Below, piece by piece: positions 33,772 through 41,734 of a DNA stretch of 64,000 nucleotides. How positions within the stretch are numbered: position 1 is the stretch's first letter; every line of letters starts with the position of its first letter. The DNA comes from Pedobacter sp. Its GTDB lineage: Bacteria > Bacteroidota > Bacteroidia > Sphingobacteriales > Sphingobacteriaceae. The DNA lies in contig NZ_JAVHXT010000005.1 of NCBI RefSeq assembly GCF_031119335.1, forward strand, positions 186,001-250,000, read 5' to 3'. The translations under genes and the position numbers were made by a program. Under the pieces are notes generated by a model. That model did no database searches, had not been told where the DNA came from, and was given only the letters and a program-made list of their open reading frames with translations.

Positions 33772-34122
33772 TTATTTTTCTTCAGTTGTTTGGTTAGCTC
33801 CTTGTTGCGATGTAGTGATGGCGTAAACCAACTCACTCCATGTGGTATCTAGTTGCGCTAAAATCTGGCGACCTTCGGGTGTTAGCACATAATATTTACG
33901 TGGCGGTCCCGATGTAGATTCTACCCAGTTGTAGGCCAACAGTCCGTTATTTTTTAAGCGGGTAAGCAAAGGGTACAAAGTCCCTTCCACTACCAATAAT
34001 TTTGCTCGCTTCAGTTCAGCGATTATATCAGACGCATAAATCTCTCCTCGGGAGATGATTAAAAGCACACAATATTCTAGTATGCCCTTGCGCATTTGGG
34101 TTTGCGTATTCTCTGCTATCAT
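33772..34122 (-). CDS. PadR family transcriptional regulator
   Basis: A 116-residue winged-helix repressor. The PadR core is plain: 'QMRKGILEYCVLLIISRGEIYASDII', 'LVVEGTLYPLLTRLKNNGLLAYNW', and 'GPPRKYYVLTPEGRQIL' as the wing. The ATG at 34122 gives the family-typical N-terminus. First gene of a pair with the PspC protein. A perfect palindrome overlaps its promoter, suggesting autorepression. The inferred transcription start is so close to the ATG that the mRNA may be leaderless. Confidence 0.94.
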   Translation of the reverse strand: MIAENTQTQMRKGILEYCVLLIISRGEIYASDIIAELKRAKLLVVEGTLYPLLTRLKNNGLLAYNWVESTSGPPRKYYVLTPEGRQILAQLDTTWSELVYAITTSQQGANQTTEEK

Positions 34123-34126
34123 AATA

Positions 34127-34168
34127 CAAAGATATATGTTAAATAATGTACTATGCAATACATAGTAC
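34127..34168 (-). promoter_or_regulatory. padR promoter with overlapping palindromic operator
   Basis: TATCTTTG (-7) at 34127-34134 on the minus strand, with TTG at 34156-34158, 21 bases upstream. GTACTATG-CAATA-CATAGTAC at 34148-34168 has perfect 8-bp arms and covers the -33 box. This is the layout of an autoregulated PadR operator. Confidence 0.75.
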
Positions 34169-34896
34169 TATAAAAACAATAAAATATTTTACAATTAACT
34201 GATTATCAACTACATTAATTTCGATATAATTTTTAGATAAATTTTAAAATATTGATTTTTTAGGTTTTTTGAAAAGGAAAGACAGTATTTCTTGGGCGCA
34301 GAAAGTCCCGCTGTTTGCTCAATCTTTTTGATGCCCTCGCTAAAAACCTCATAGGTTTCCTCTGCTCTATTCTCATCAAACCTATGAGGTTTACCATCTG
34401 CAAAAAGGATTTTCACGACCATCGGGTTTAGGAAACAGAAAATTCTGCATCTATCGAAAAACAACCTCACCCCAAACCCTTCCGAAAATCGGAACAAGTA
34501 CTCCTTTAAAAGTAGAGAGCTCTAGATGCAGAAATTTGCATAATTCCATTTCTCTCCCTTTTAGGGGGAACCGATGCGTAGCGAGCTCATTGATGCTAAA
34601 ATAAATAACAACTACCAATAGATGCCGACAGGCAGAAAGGGTTTACGGTTAAATTTAATACTCGTTGGCGGGGACGCCAACAAGAGAAACCAGAAGCTAA
34701 CCGATAAATTGCTGCAGGCGTTGGCGTCCTCGCCAACGCGTAAAAAACACAATCTAAAGCACGATTGCAAGTCGAACTGGCAATGACGCACCTATTAAAG
34801 CATTTAACTCCAAAACCCCAAACAAAAAACAACCAAACAACCAATTCCTATGAAAAACACTACTTATTTGGTAGATTAGCAATTCTAAACAAAGCA
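34169..34896. other. Gene-free region rich in repeats
   Basis: About 730 bases between padR and proB. It carries a CTCATAGGTTT/AAACCTATGAG inverted pair (34348-34392 region), a CCCTTTTAGGGGG unit near 34557, and the GTTGGCG repeat listed separately. A 95-codon minus-strand frame at 34210-34497 looks repeat-derived and is not called. Confidence 0.6.
34663..34738. repeat. GTTGGCG inverted-repeat pair
   Basis: CGTTGGCGGGGACGCCAAC (34663-34681) and its inverse at 34720-34738 differ at one base. Each arm is itself palindromic (GTTGGCG/CGCCAAC), so the unit is a paired REP. Confidence 0.85.
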
Positions 34897-35976
34897 ATGG
34901 CATTACAGTACAAAAAAATAGTTGTTAAAATAGGTTCTAATGTAATTACACAAGCCAACGGTTTACCAGACAATCAGCGAATTGCCCATTTAGTAGACCA
35001 ACTAGCGGCAATTAAGAAAAAAGGTATCGAAGTTATTTTAGTTTCATCGGGAGCGGTAGCTTCTGGACGTAGTTTAATCAAAGTTTCCGAAAAGCAAGAC
35101 GCCGTAGCCACCCGTCAATTATTAGCTGCTATTGGTCAGGTAAAACTGATTAACACCTATGCAGGTTATTTCGATAAACATCAAATTCAGTGCGCACAAG
35201 TGTTGGTTACTAAAGAAGATTTTAGAGACCGAGTGCATTACCTGAACATGAAAAACTGCATGCAAATTTTGCTGCAAAATGATGTAATTCCGGTGGTAAA
35301 CGAGAACGATGTGGTTTCTGTAACCGAGCTGATGTTTACCGATAATGACGAACTTGCTGGGTTAATCGCCGCCATGATGAATGCCGATGCTTTGTTTATC
35401 CTCTCTAATGTAAACGGTATTTACGATGGCGACCCGAAACTAGAAACGTCCAAAGTGATTGAGAAAGTAACTGGAACACTAACCGATTTGAGCAATTTTG
35501 TAAGTACTGGCAAATCTCAATTTGGCAGAGGCGGCATGATTACCAAATCTACCATCGCACAAAAGACGGCTAAATTAGGTATCAACGTACATATCACCAA
35601 TGGTAAAAACGATAATGTATTAACCGATTTATTAGCGAAAAAAGTTGTTCATACCCACTTCGTTGCAGATAAAATTAAATCGGGGCAAAAGAAATGGATT
35701 GCCCATGCCGAAACCGCAGCAACGGGTATAGTACAACTTAATAACGGTGCTAAACAGGTATTGACTTCAGGCAAAGCCACCAGTTTATTACCCGTTGGTA
35801 TCATCGCCATCAAAGCTGATTTTCTAAAAGGAGATATCATTAAAATATTAGATGAAGATGAAAAACTGATTGGTTTAGGCATTGCAAAATATGGTTCTGA
35901 CAAAGCGAGAGAACGCATAGGGCAGAAAAACCAAAAACCCCTAGTACATTACGATTATTTTTATTCTACGATATAA
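34897..35976 (+). CDS. proB: Glutamate 5-kinase
   Basis: A 359-residue enzyme that phosphorylates glutamate, the first step of proline synthesis. The amino-acid kinase domain shows 'VVKIGSNVITQANG', 'VSSGAVASGR', 'PVVNENDVVS' and 'FGRGGMITKSTIAQKTAK'. A C-terminal PUA domain ('TGIVQLNNGAKQVLTSGKATSLLPVGI') follows. The start at 34897 (MALQYKKIVVKIG) fits the family; an upstream extension would translate intergenic repeat. It is separated from proA by an unrelated-looking gene. Confidence 0.96.
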   Translation: MALQYKKIVVKIGSNVITQANGLPDNQRIAHLVDQLAAIKKKGIEVILVSSGAVASGRSLIKVSEKQDAVATRQLLAAIGQVKLINTYAGYFDKHQIQCAQVLVTKEDFRDRVHYLNMKNCMQILLQNDVIPVVNENDVVSVTELMFTDNDELAGLIAAMMNADALFILSNVNGIYDGDPKLETSKVIEKVTGTLTDLSNFVSTGKSQFGRGGMITKSTIAQKTAKLGINVHITNGKNDNVLTDLLAKKVVHTHFVADKIKSGQKKWIAHAETAATGIVQLNNGAKQVLTSGKATSLLPVGIIAIKADFLKGDIIKILDEDEKLIGLGIAKYGSDKARERIGQKNQKPLVHYDYFYSTI

Positions 35977-35982
35977 ATCGTT

Positions 35983-36600
35983 ATGCAATATTTTATGACA
36001 AAATCACACTCTTTAACAGCAGACAACAAACCAACACTCTTTTCATTTGACATCGAAACAGTATACAAGAGTATTGAGCGTTGGGTATATGATAATAAAA
36101 GGTATTCTAAACGAGACTTAGAAACTGATGCCAATTTACTAAGACAAGTTGCAAAAGACTTTATTGATGTAATAGAAACAGGGATTTTAACAGACAAACA
36201 ACTTGACAATTTTATTAATGCTATTGAGATTGGTGCAAGCGGAATATGGGAACCCACAACAACTAAATTACAATTACTTTCATATCATTTTGATAACGCT
36301 AAATTTAGACTTATAGAACTTATAAAAACTGCAAATTCCCAAACGATTGAAAGACTATTGAATTGTATATCTGACAATCTCACTATAGCTGAATTGACAG
36401 AGTTATTCATTTTTACATTCAAAAGCAAGAGTAAAAAGATAAGAATTAAGACTGCAAATATTGCGCTAGACACAAGAGACGAAAGATTAGTTCCTCTACT
36501 ACAAAAAGAACTAAATGAACAATCCGATAGTAAGATAAAAGAGGCTATACAATTTGCTATTAATAATATGCATCAGCCAAAAGGAGAACTCACATTTTAA
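35983..36600 (+). CDS. Unknown protein inserted between proB and proA, HEAT-like C-terminus
   Basis: A 205-residue soluble protein that starts 6 bases after the proB stop. I do not recognise the N-terminal half ('SFDIETVYKSIERWVYDNKRYSKRDLETD'). The C-terminal ~90 residues form helical pairs ('KKIRIKTANIALDTRDERLVPLLQKELNEQSDSKIKEAIQFAINNM') that resemble HEAT or ankyrin-like alpha-solenoid repeats. Its DNA is visibly more A/T rich than the pro genes on either side. This suggests a late insertion into a proBA operon. Role unknown. Confidence 0.75.
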   Translation: MQYFMTKSHSLTADNKPTLFSFDIETVYKSIERWVYDNKRYSKRDLETDANLLRQVAKDFIDVIETGILTDKQLDNFINAIEIGASGIWEPTTTKLQLLSYHFDNAKFRLIELIKTANSQTIERLLNCISDNLTIAELTELFIFTFKSKSKKIRIKTANIALDTRDERLVPLLQKELNEQSDSKIKEAIQFAINNMHQPKGELTF

Positions 36601-36696
36601 ACTTGACAAAAAGGCATCTACCCCCATACCTTTAATAATGCAAGTGCCGCTTGCACAAGTTACGATCCTTCAACTTTACAACATCCCAACTAAAAC

Positions 36697-37935
36697 ATGA
36701 ACCATTTCGAACAAGCAAAGCAAGCCACTAGAAACATCGTTACGCTAAACAATGAAACCATTAATTTGGTGCTTAGCAGTTTAGCAGATACCCTAGTAAA
36801 AAACACTGATTTTATCCTTACCGAAAACCAAAAGGATTTAGACAGAATGGACAAGGCTGACCCAAAATACGACCGTTTGCAATTAACTGCAGAGCGTATC
36901 AAAGCCATTGCCGAAGATGTGAGAAATGTGGTTACTTTGACCAGTCCATTAGGAAATATCATTAACGACCGTACTTTACCAAACAACCTCAACATTAAAA
37001 AAGTGCGGGTGCCTTTGGGTGTAGTTGGCGTAATTTACGAAGCCAGACCAAACGTTACTGTAGATGTGTTTGCTTTATGCTTCAAAACCGGAAATGTTGC
37101 TATCTTAAAAGGTGGTAGCGATGCAGAATTTTCGAACTTGGCAATTTCAAAAGTCATCCACGATGTGTTAGCAAATCATCAAATCAATAAAGACGTACTA
37201 ACATTATTGCCAGCAGATAGAAATGCTACTGAAGAATTACTCAACGCAGTTGGTTATGTAGATGTATTGATACCAAGGGGAAGCCAATCGCTGATTAACT
37301 ACGTACGTCAAAACAGCAAAATTCCAGTGATAGAAACTGGAGCTGGCATTGTCCATACATTTTTTGATGCTTCGGCAAACTTAGAAAAAGGGCAGCAAAT
37401 CATAGCCAATGCGAAAACCAGACGAGTGAGTGTTTGCAATGCTTTAGATTGTGCTTTAATACACGAAGACCGCAAAACAGATATTCCTACTTTATTATCG
37501 CCTTTGGCAGAAAAAGAAGTGGAACTTTATGCGGACGAAATCAGCTATGCTTTGCTGAAAGATACTTACCCAAGTACGCTTTTGCACGAAGCCACACCAG
37601 AACATTTCGGCACCGAATTTCTATCTCTAAAACTGGCAGTCAAAGTAGTAAAAAACATCGACGAAGCTTTAGATCATATTGCAACCTATAGCTCTAAGCA
37701 CAGTGAAGCCATCATTTCTGAAAATGCGGAGAATATCGCTTTATTTTTAAACCAAGTAGACGCTGCAGCGGTATATGCCAATGTTTCTACTGCTTTTACC
37801 GATGGGGCACAATTTGGTTTAGGTGCAGAAATAGGTATCAGCACACAAAAATTACATGCCCGTGGGCCAATGGCTTTAGAAGAACTAACGAGTTATAAAT
37901 GGTTGGTAACAGGCGACGGACAAGTAAGGAATTAA
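36697..37935 (+). CDS. proA: Glutamate-5-semialdehyde dehydrogenase (gamma-glutamyl phosphate reductase)
   Basis: A 412-residue NADPH-dependent aldehyde-dehydrogenase-fold enzyme that reduces the ProB product. The signature '[31 protein letters not shown]' is intact, '[12 protein letters not shown]' follows, and the catalytic Cys is in '[16 protein letters not shown]'. The C-terminal '[26 protein letters not shown]' is diagnostic. It lies 97 bases after the inserted unknown gene, long enough for its own promoter. Length is normal. Confidence 0.97.
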   Translation: MNHFEQAKQATRNIVTLNNETINLVLSSLADTLVKNTDFILTENQKDLDRMDKADPKYDRLQLTAERIKAIAEDVRNVVTLTSPLGNIINDRTLPNNLNIKKVRVPLGVVGVIYEARPNVTVDVFALCFKTGNVAILKGGSDAEFSNLAISKVIHDVLANHQINKDVLTLLPADRNATEELLNAVGYVDVLIPRGSQSLINYVRQNSKIPVIETGAGIVHTFFDASANLEKGQQIIANAKTRRVSVCNALDCALIHEDRKTDIPTLLSPLAEKEVELYADEISYALLKDTYPSTLLHEATPEHFGTEFLSLKLAVKVVKNIDEALDHIATYSSKHSEAIISENAENIALFLNQVDAAAVYANVSTAFTDGAQFGLGAEIGISTQKLHARGPMALEELTSYKWLVTGDGQVRN

Positions 37936-38146
37936 TCGTTATAAAAGGTGTTTCAAAAAAACTACAGGCTGTAGCTAATATGGACAATCTGCAACATAAA
38001 AACACCTTGACTATCAAGCTAAAACAAGTATAAATGCTTAATTCATTCTGGGATTTATACGTAGTTATAATTTAATTTGTAACGAAATACTATTTATTCA
38101 CATTTCCACATCTTTTTGGCTTTGTCTTTGTTCATATATCAAATAT

Positions 38147-38157
38147 AAAGGAGGAAA
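38147..38157 (+). promoter_or_regulatory. Unusually strong Shine-Dalgarno sequence
   Basis: AAAGGAGGAAA, 5 bases before the ATG at 38162. Strong SD sequences are rare in Bacteroidota, so it marks the small ORF as worth translating and sets its start. Confidence 0.7.
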
Positions 38158-38161
38158 AGCC

Positions 38162-38323
38162 ATGATAGCAAACATACAACAATCTACATCAGCTGCATTC
38201 TACAACGCTCGTGAGAAAAAAGTAGTTAAACCCTCTAGTTTTAAAGAAAGAGTAATAGCCGATCGAATTGTAATGTTAATCATGTTGATAGGCACCATTG
38301 CCTTTGCTGCAATTACTGCCTAA
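38162..38323 (+). CDS. Small single-pass membrane protein, 53 aa
   Basis: A 53-residue protein with a basic, polar N-terminal half (NAREKKVVKPSSFKERVIAD) and a C-terminal hydrophobic helix (RIVMLIMLIGTIAFAAITA) that could span the membrane with the tail outside. A strong AGGAGG sits at the right distance from the ATG, and the ORF stands alone with about 230 bases upstream. It converges on the DACNV gene with a 3-base gap. I do not recognise a family. It may be a small regulator or subunit. Confidence 0.7.
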   Translation: MIANIQQSTSAAFYNAREKKVVKPSSFKERVIADRIVMLIMLIGTIAFAAITA

Positions 38324-38326
38324 ATT

Positions 38327-39469
38327 CTATAATAATAGCGCATCAATTCGTTGTGCTTGTACCATATCTAATGATTTAGACCAACTAAAGACAGTGAAAT
38401 GCCCGTCTTGTGATGCAACCAAAGCTAAGGCATTACGTTGGTCGAAAATAAACTGCGCTGCCGATAAATGTCTGGTGCCACCAATTTTTGCGGGATGTAC
38501 CACTACCGGTTCTGCATTATTAATCGGTTCGGTATAAGAAATCTGATGAATATGCTCGCTGCTATTTGCTCGCCCGGTTTTAGCTCCAAACGCCAACAAC
38601 TCATATTCATCTGTAATTATGGTGGTTCCATCTACCGCGGTTAGTCCCGCCAAATGATCAATTTCTCTCTTTAATGCTGTTTGCCAAAAAATCTCACTGG
38701 CATCGTCCCTATCTTTTCTTACCAAATCGGCCAAACCCTTAAATGGTGGTGTTAAAGCATAGCTAATAGGATGAATTACCGACCGCTTCCAATCTTCTGT
38801 ATCTTGCGGAACCATTAATACCGCACCACCCCTTCCATGCGCACGCATAGAAACCGACAATTGTATAAGGATATTTGCCGTATCGCTCCAATAACTTTCT
38901 GCCGTTAAATCGAGTAAAGACATCAAAATACTTGGGCACTCGCCAGTTTTTGGTGCATTTTCATTAACAATTTTAATTTGATCGCCCTTTAGAACTGCAA
39001 CGTTGGTAAATTTGCCAAAACCAGCCATTCGGCGGTGCTTAACCACCAACAATGCCGGCTCCGAAACATCAACCACAAAACAATAATTCGGGATATTTAA
39101 AGTAGTTCCCCAAACGTGCAGATCATAACCATCGTGCCATACGCCAATATGAATACCTCCTCGCTCTACACCTGGTGCCAACTTGGTTAATACATTTGGA
39201 TTTAATGGTAAATTTTGTTTAAAAAGCAATGGTTTAGTTGCCTGCTCCGGCGGTAAAAAAGCGATGGAAATTTTGGGCGAATGGCCTTCTTCTTTTCTCA
39301 AGCTGCTCCAAAAGGCAGCATCTAAAATAGCTTCAATTACTCGGGCTGGCGGCTGTGGTGCTAAATCAAGTTCGCCTTTTGCGCTAGCTTCTGCCAAGTG
39401 CTCGGCAAAGTGTGTTTCTATAGTAGCTGCAACTAGCTGCGCCGCTTGGTAAGTAGCCCGATTAATCAT
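38327..39469 (-). CDS. DACNV-type sensor protein with a divergent diadenylate-cyclase-like domain
   Basis: A 380-residue soluble protein. The C-terminal ~110 residues show the DAC fold signatures in altered form: 'AVDGTTIITDEYELLAFG' (residues 278-295; DGA motif replaced by DGT) and 'GGTRHLSAAQFIFDQRNALALVASQDGHFTVF' (330-361; RHR motif reads RHL). In true DisA/CdaA enzymes these bind and condense ATP to c-di-AMP. The N-terminal 270 residues are the DACNV-associated region. With both loops altered, cyclase activity is uncertain and a nucleotide-sensor role is possible. Monocistronic, convergent with the small membrane-protein gene. Confidence 0.78.
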   Translation of the reverse strand: MINRATYQAAQLVAATIETHFAEHLAEASAKGELDLAPQPPARVIEAILDAAFWSSLRKEEGHSPKISIAFLPPEQATKPLLFKQNLPLNPNVLTKLAPGVERGGIHIGVWHDGYDLHVWGTTLNIPNYCFVVDVSEPALLVVKHRRMAGFGKFTNVAVLKGDQIKIVNENAPKTGECPSILMSLLDLTAESYWSDTANILIQLSVSMRAHGRGGAVLMVPQDTEDWKRSVIHPISYALTPPFKGLADLVRKDRDDASEIFWQTALKREIDHLAGLTAVDGTTIITDEYELLAFGAKTGRANSSEHIHQISYTEPINNAEPVVVHPAKIGGTRHLSAAQFIFDQRNALALVASQDGHFTVFSWSKSLDMVQAQRIDALLL

Positions 39470-39636
39470 GTTCCTAAGTTATCTATTTGGTTCTGCAAAT
39501 TACAATTTTAGTCTTGTAAACAAGCTCAAGCCTACAAATCTGCAAAAAAGATGAATTTACTATGATGAATGTGCTGAAACCTTCAACCTTCACTCCTTTC
39601 TTATCCTACATCAATTTATTACTCAACCAACCACCG

Positions 39637-39644
39637 TAAATTTG
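39637..39644 (+). promoter_or_regulatory. Possible -7 box of the pirin gene
   Basis: TAAATTTG fits TAnnTTTG, 22 bases before the ATG at 39667; an AAAGGAG at 39652-39658 follows. No -33 box is apparent. Confidence 0.4.
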
Positions 39645-39666
39645 TATCAACAAAGGAGAAAAAATT

Positions 39667-40380
39667 ATGGCACAGACCGTATTACACACAGCCAACACCC
39701 GCGGAGCCGCAGACCATGGCTGGTTAAAAAGCTTTCACTCTTTCAGCTTTGCTGGATATTACAACCCAGAACGCATCAATTTTGGTGCATTAAGAGTATT
39801 GAATGATGATTTCGTAACTGGCGGAATGGGATTTGGTGAACACCCTCATGATAATATGGAAATTATCTCTATCCCATTGGAAGGAGCATTACAGCATAAA
39901 GATAGTTTAGGAACTACTGCAACCATCAAATCTGGAGAAATACAGGTGATGAGCGCTGGAACTGGTGTTTACCACTCAGAGTACAATCCTGATGCGGCAA
40001 ATCCTGCTAAGTTTTTACAAATCTGGGTTTTCCCTAACAAAAGAAATGTAACACCTCGTTACGACCAAATCACGATTGATGCAACGACCAGAAACGAATT
40101 TGTGCAAATACTTTCGCCTAATGCAGATGATGCTGGTGTATGGATTTACCAAGATGCTTGGTTTAACATGGGCAGGTTTGATGCAGCAACAGCTAAAACC
40201 TACAATTTGCACAAAGAGGGAAATGGCGCTTACATTTTTGTACTCAAAGGAAGTATTAAAGTAGATGGCCAGAACGTTGATACTAGAGATGGTTTTGGAA
40301 TTTGGGATACCGATAAATTTGAAATTACTTCAAGTACCGATGCAGAGTTTTTAATTATGGAAGTTCCGATGAAGTTTTAA
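39667..40380 (+). CDS. Pirin family protein (possible quercetinase-like dioxygenase)
   Basis: A 237-residue bicupin of the YhhW/pirin group. The metal-binding N-terminal cupin shows 'GFGEHPHDNMEIISIPLEGALQHKD' (two His of the site) and 'QVMSAGTGVYHSEYN' with the third His and Glu. The N-terminus 'HTANTRGAADHGWLKSFHSFSF' is a hallmark. Bacterial members bind iron or nickel and can degrade quercetin or modulate metabolism; the natural substrate is unknown. A moderately strong ribosome-binding site precedes the ATG. A palindromic terminator follows. Confidence 0.93.
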   Translation: MAQTVLHTANTRGAADHGWLKSFHSFSFAGYYNPERINFGALRVLNDDFVTGGMGFGEHPHDNMEIISIPLEGALQHKDSLGTTATIKSGEIQVMSAGTGVYHSEYNPDAANPAKFLQIWVFPNKRNVTPRYDQITIDATTRNEFVQILSPNADDAGVWIYQDAWFNMGRFDAATAKTYNLHKEGNGAYIFVLKGSIKVDGQNVDTRDGFGIWDTDKFEITSSTDAEFLIMEVPMKF

Positions 40381-40385
40381 AATAA

Positions 40386-40430
40386 ACCACATAGATACAT
40401 AGGCTAAAAAAATCTATGTGTCTATGTGGT
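40386..40430. terminator. Palindromic CCACATAGATAC hairpin
   Basis: 17-base arms 40386-40402 and 40414-40430 pair with one wobble and an A-rich 11-base loop. It follows the pirin stop by 5 bases; relative of 20285-20332. Confidence 0.8.
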
Positions 40431-40444
40431 TAAAAATTTAGCAA

Positions 40445-40744
40445 ATGACAAATATCTTAATAGTTTGCACCAACCAACCTATTGCAGCAACAATAGCACG
40501 CTTAATCGACAAAATGGAAGATTGGCAAGCTTCTGTTGCCTTATCACTTAATGATGCATTAGAACATTGCTACGCCAAAACTTACGACGTTATATTGATA
40601 GGTTCGGGAATTGGCCAAGAACATGAAGATGTGCTGAAACTCCACATCGAAAAACTAAAAACTGAAACCCCTATAGTAAAACACTATGGCGGCGGAAGCG
40701 GCTTGCTTTACGCCGAAATTTATCAAGCATTGGCAAAGAAGTGA
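40445..40744 (+). CDS. Receiver-like small protein without phosphoacceptor
   Basis: A 99-residue protein with the alternating pattern of a CheY-type receiver: 'NILIVCTNQPIAATIARLI' (beta1-alpha1), then 'YDVILIGSGIGQEHEDVLKLHIEKL' (beta3-alpha3) and 'ETPIVKHYGGGSGLLY'. The Asp expected after beta3 is missing; the sequence there is Ile-Gly-Ser-Gly. The acidic beta1 pair is also absent. It is therefore either a pseudo-receiver or just a Rossmann-like fold. Followed 88 bases later by an AraC regulator, which could be a partner. Confidence 0.65.
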   Translation: MTNILIVCTNQPIAATIARLIDKMEDWQASVALSLNDALEHCYAKTYDVILIGSGIGQEHEDVLKLHIEKLKTETPIVKHYGGGSGLLYAEIYQALAKK

Positions 40745-40831
40745 TTAAAATCATTTTATGGGTTGACTGCCAAAACGTTTCCCCTTAATTTGCGTATCTA
40801 CTTTTGGATGATTGATTAATGCGCAAATTCT

Positions 40832-41665
40832 ATGGCTAAAATTGCTAAAGATTACTACCTCACAGAAGTTGACATACTACCCGACAGCATCTATTGCATG
40901 CACGATTTGATGGGGGAAGACGGGATCAGACCTCACCAACACGTTAAAGATCAACTGCTTTACACAGAAGGCGGTTTGGTTCACGTAAAAATTCAAGATG
41001 TTACTTACTTCCTCCCAGCTAGGCATTACATGTGGATACCCGCCGGACTGGAACACAGCATTCATCCAGGTTCTAATGCTGTAACCATGCGCAACCTTTA
41101 CTTCCCTAAAACGCAAAGCGATGAAGGTTTTTCTGCCCAAGCAGGTATTTATCCAGTAAATGAACTGCTGTTACAAATGCTGGTTTTTACTCGCCAATGG
41201 GATGGAGATATTTTGCCAGAACGAGAGCGAGAAGCCGCATTCGGTTTTGTTTCTGCTTTGAGGTTGATTTTACCGCAACTAAGCCAAAATCAGCTATTGT
41301 TGATGTTGCCTATCCCAACCGACAAACGTTTAGCACAGGTTATTCATTACATGGAAGAATTTATGCAAGAAGGTGTTCTATTACCCCAACTTGCACAACG
41401 TTTTGGTTTTAGCGAACGTAGTTTATCAAGACTTTTCAAAAGCAACATCAGAATGTCGTTTGTGCAATACCATACCATCCAGCGTATGCTAAAAGCCTTA
41501 AGATTGTTGTTAGATCATAAGATGGAAATTAAAGAAGTAGCTACATTGGTGGGCTATAACAGCATCCCAACTTTTAGCGCTACCTTCCGAAAGGTAATGG
41601 GCTCCAGCCCATCAGCCTATGCGAAAAGAAGGCTTAAATTTAAAACCAGATTTGGCATAATTTAA
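40832..41665 (+). CDS. AraC family transcriptional regulator
   Basis: A 277-residue regulator. The N-terminal cupin-like sensor has 'QHVKDQLLYTEGGLVHVKIQ' and 'YMWIPAGLEHSI'. The C-terminal ~100 residues carry two helix-turn-helix motifs: 'LPQLAQRFGFSERSLSRLFKSN' and 'KEVATLVGYNSIPTFSATFRKVMGSSPSAYAKR', the AraC signature. The ligand is unknown. The CoA-transferase gene follows 69 bases later on the same strand and may be its target. An in-frame ATG at 40832 begins the protein with no earlier competitor. Confidence 0.93.
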   Translation: MAKIAKDYYLTEVDILPDSIYCMHDLMGEDGIRPHQHVKDQLLYTEGGLVHVKIQDVTYFLPARHYMWIPAGLEHSIHPGSNAVTMRNLYFPKTQSDEGFSAQAGIYPVNELLLQMLVFTRQWDGDILPEREREAAFGFVSALRLILPQLSQNQLLLMLPIPTDKRLAQVIHYMEEFMQEGVLLPQLAQRFGFSERSLSRLFKSNIRMSFVQYHTIQRMLKALRLLLDHKMEIKEVATLVGYNSIPTFSATFRKVMGSSPSAYAKRRLKFKTRFGII

Positions 41666-41734
41666 TAATATTTTGTCTTTAAATGATAAGTAGCCAAAAT
41701 CAATACCCCATACATTTGTTAATTGCCAAATAGT

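Noticed and set aside
34210..34497. 95-codon minus-strand ORF before proB
   Set aside because: Lies in a repeat-rich gap, contains an inverted repeat, and has no recognisable protein pattern.
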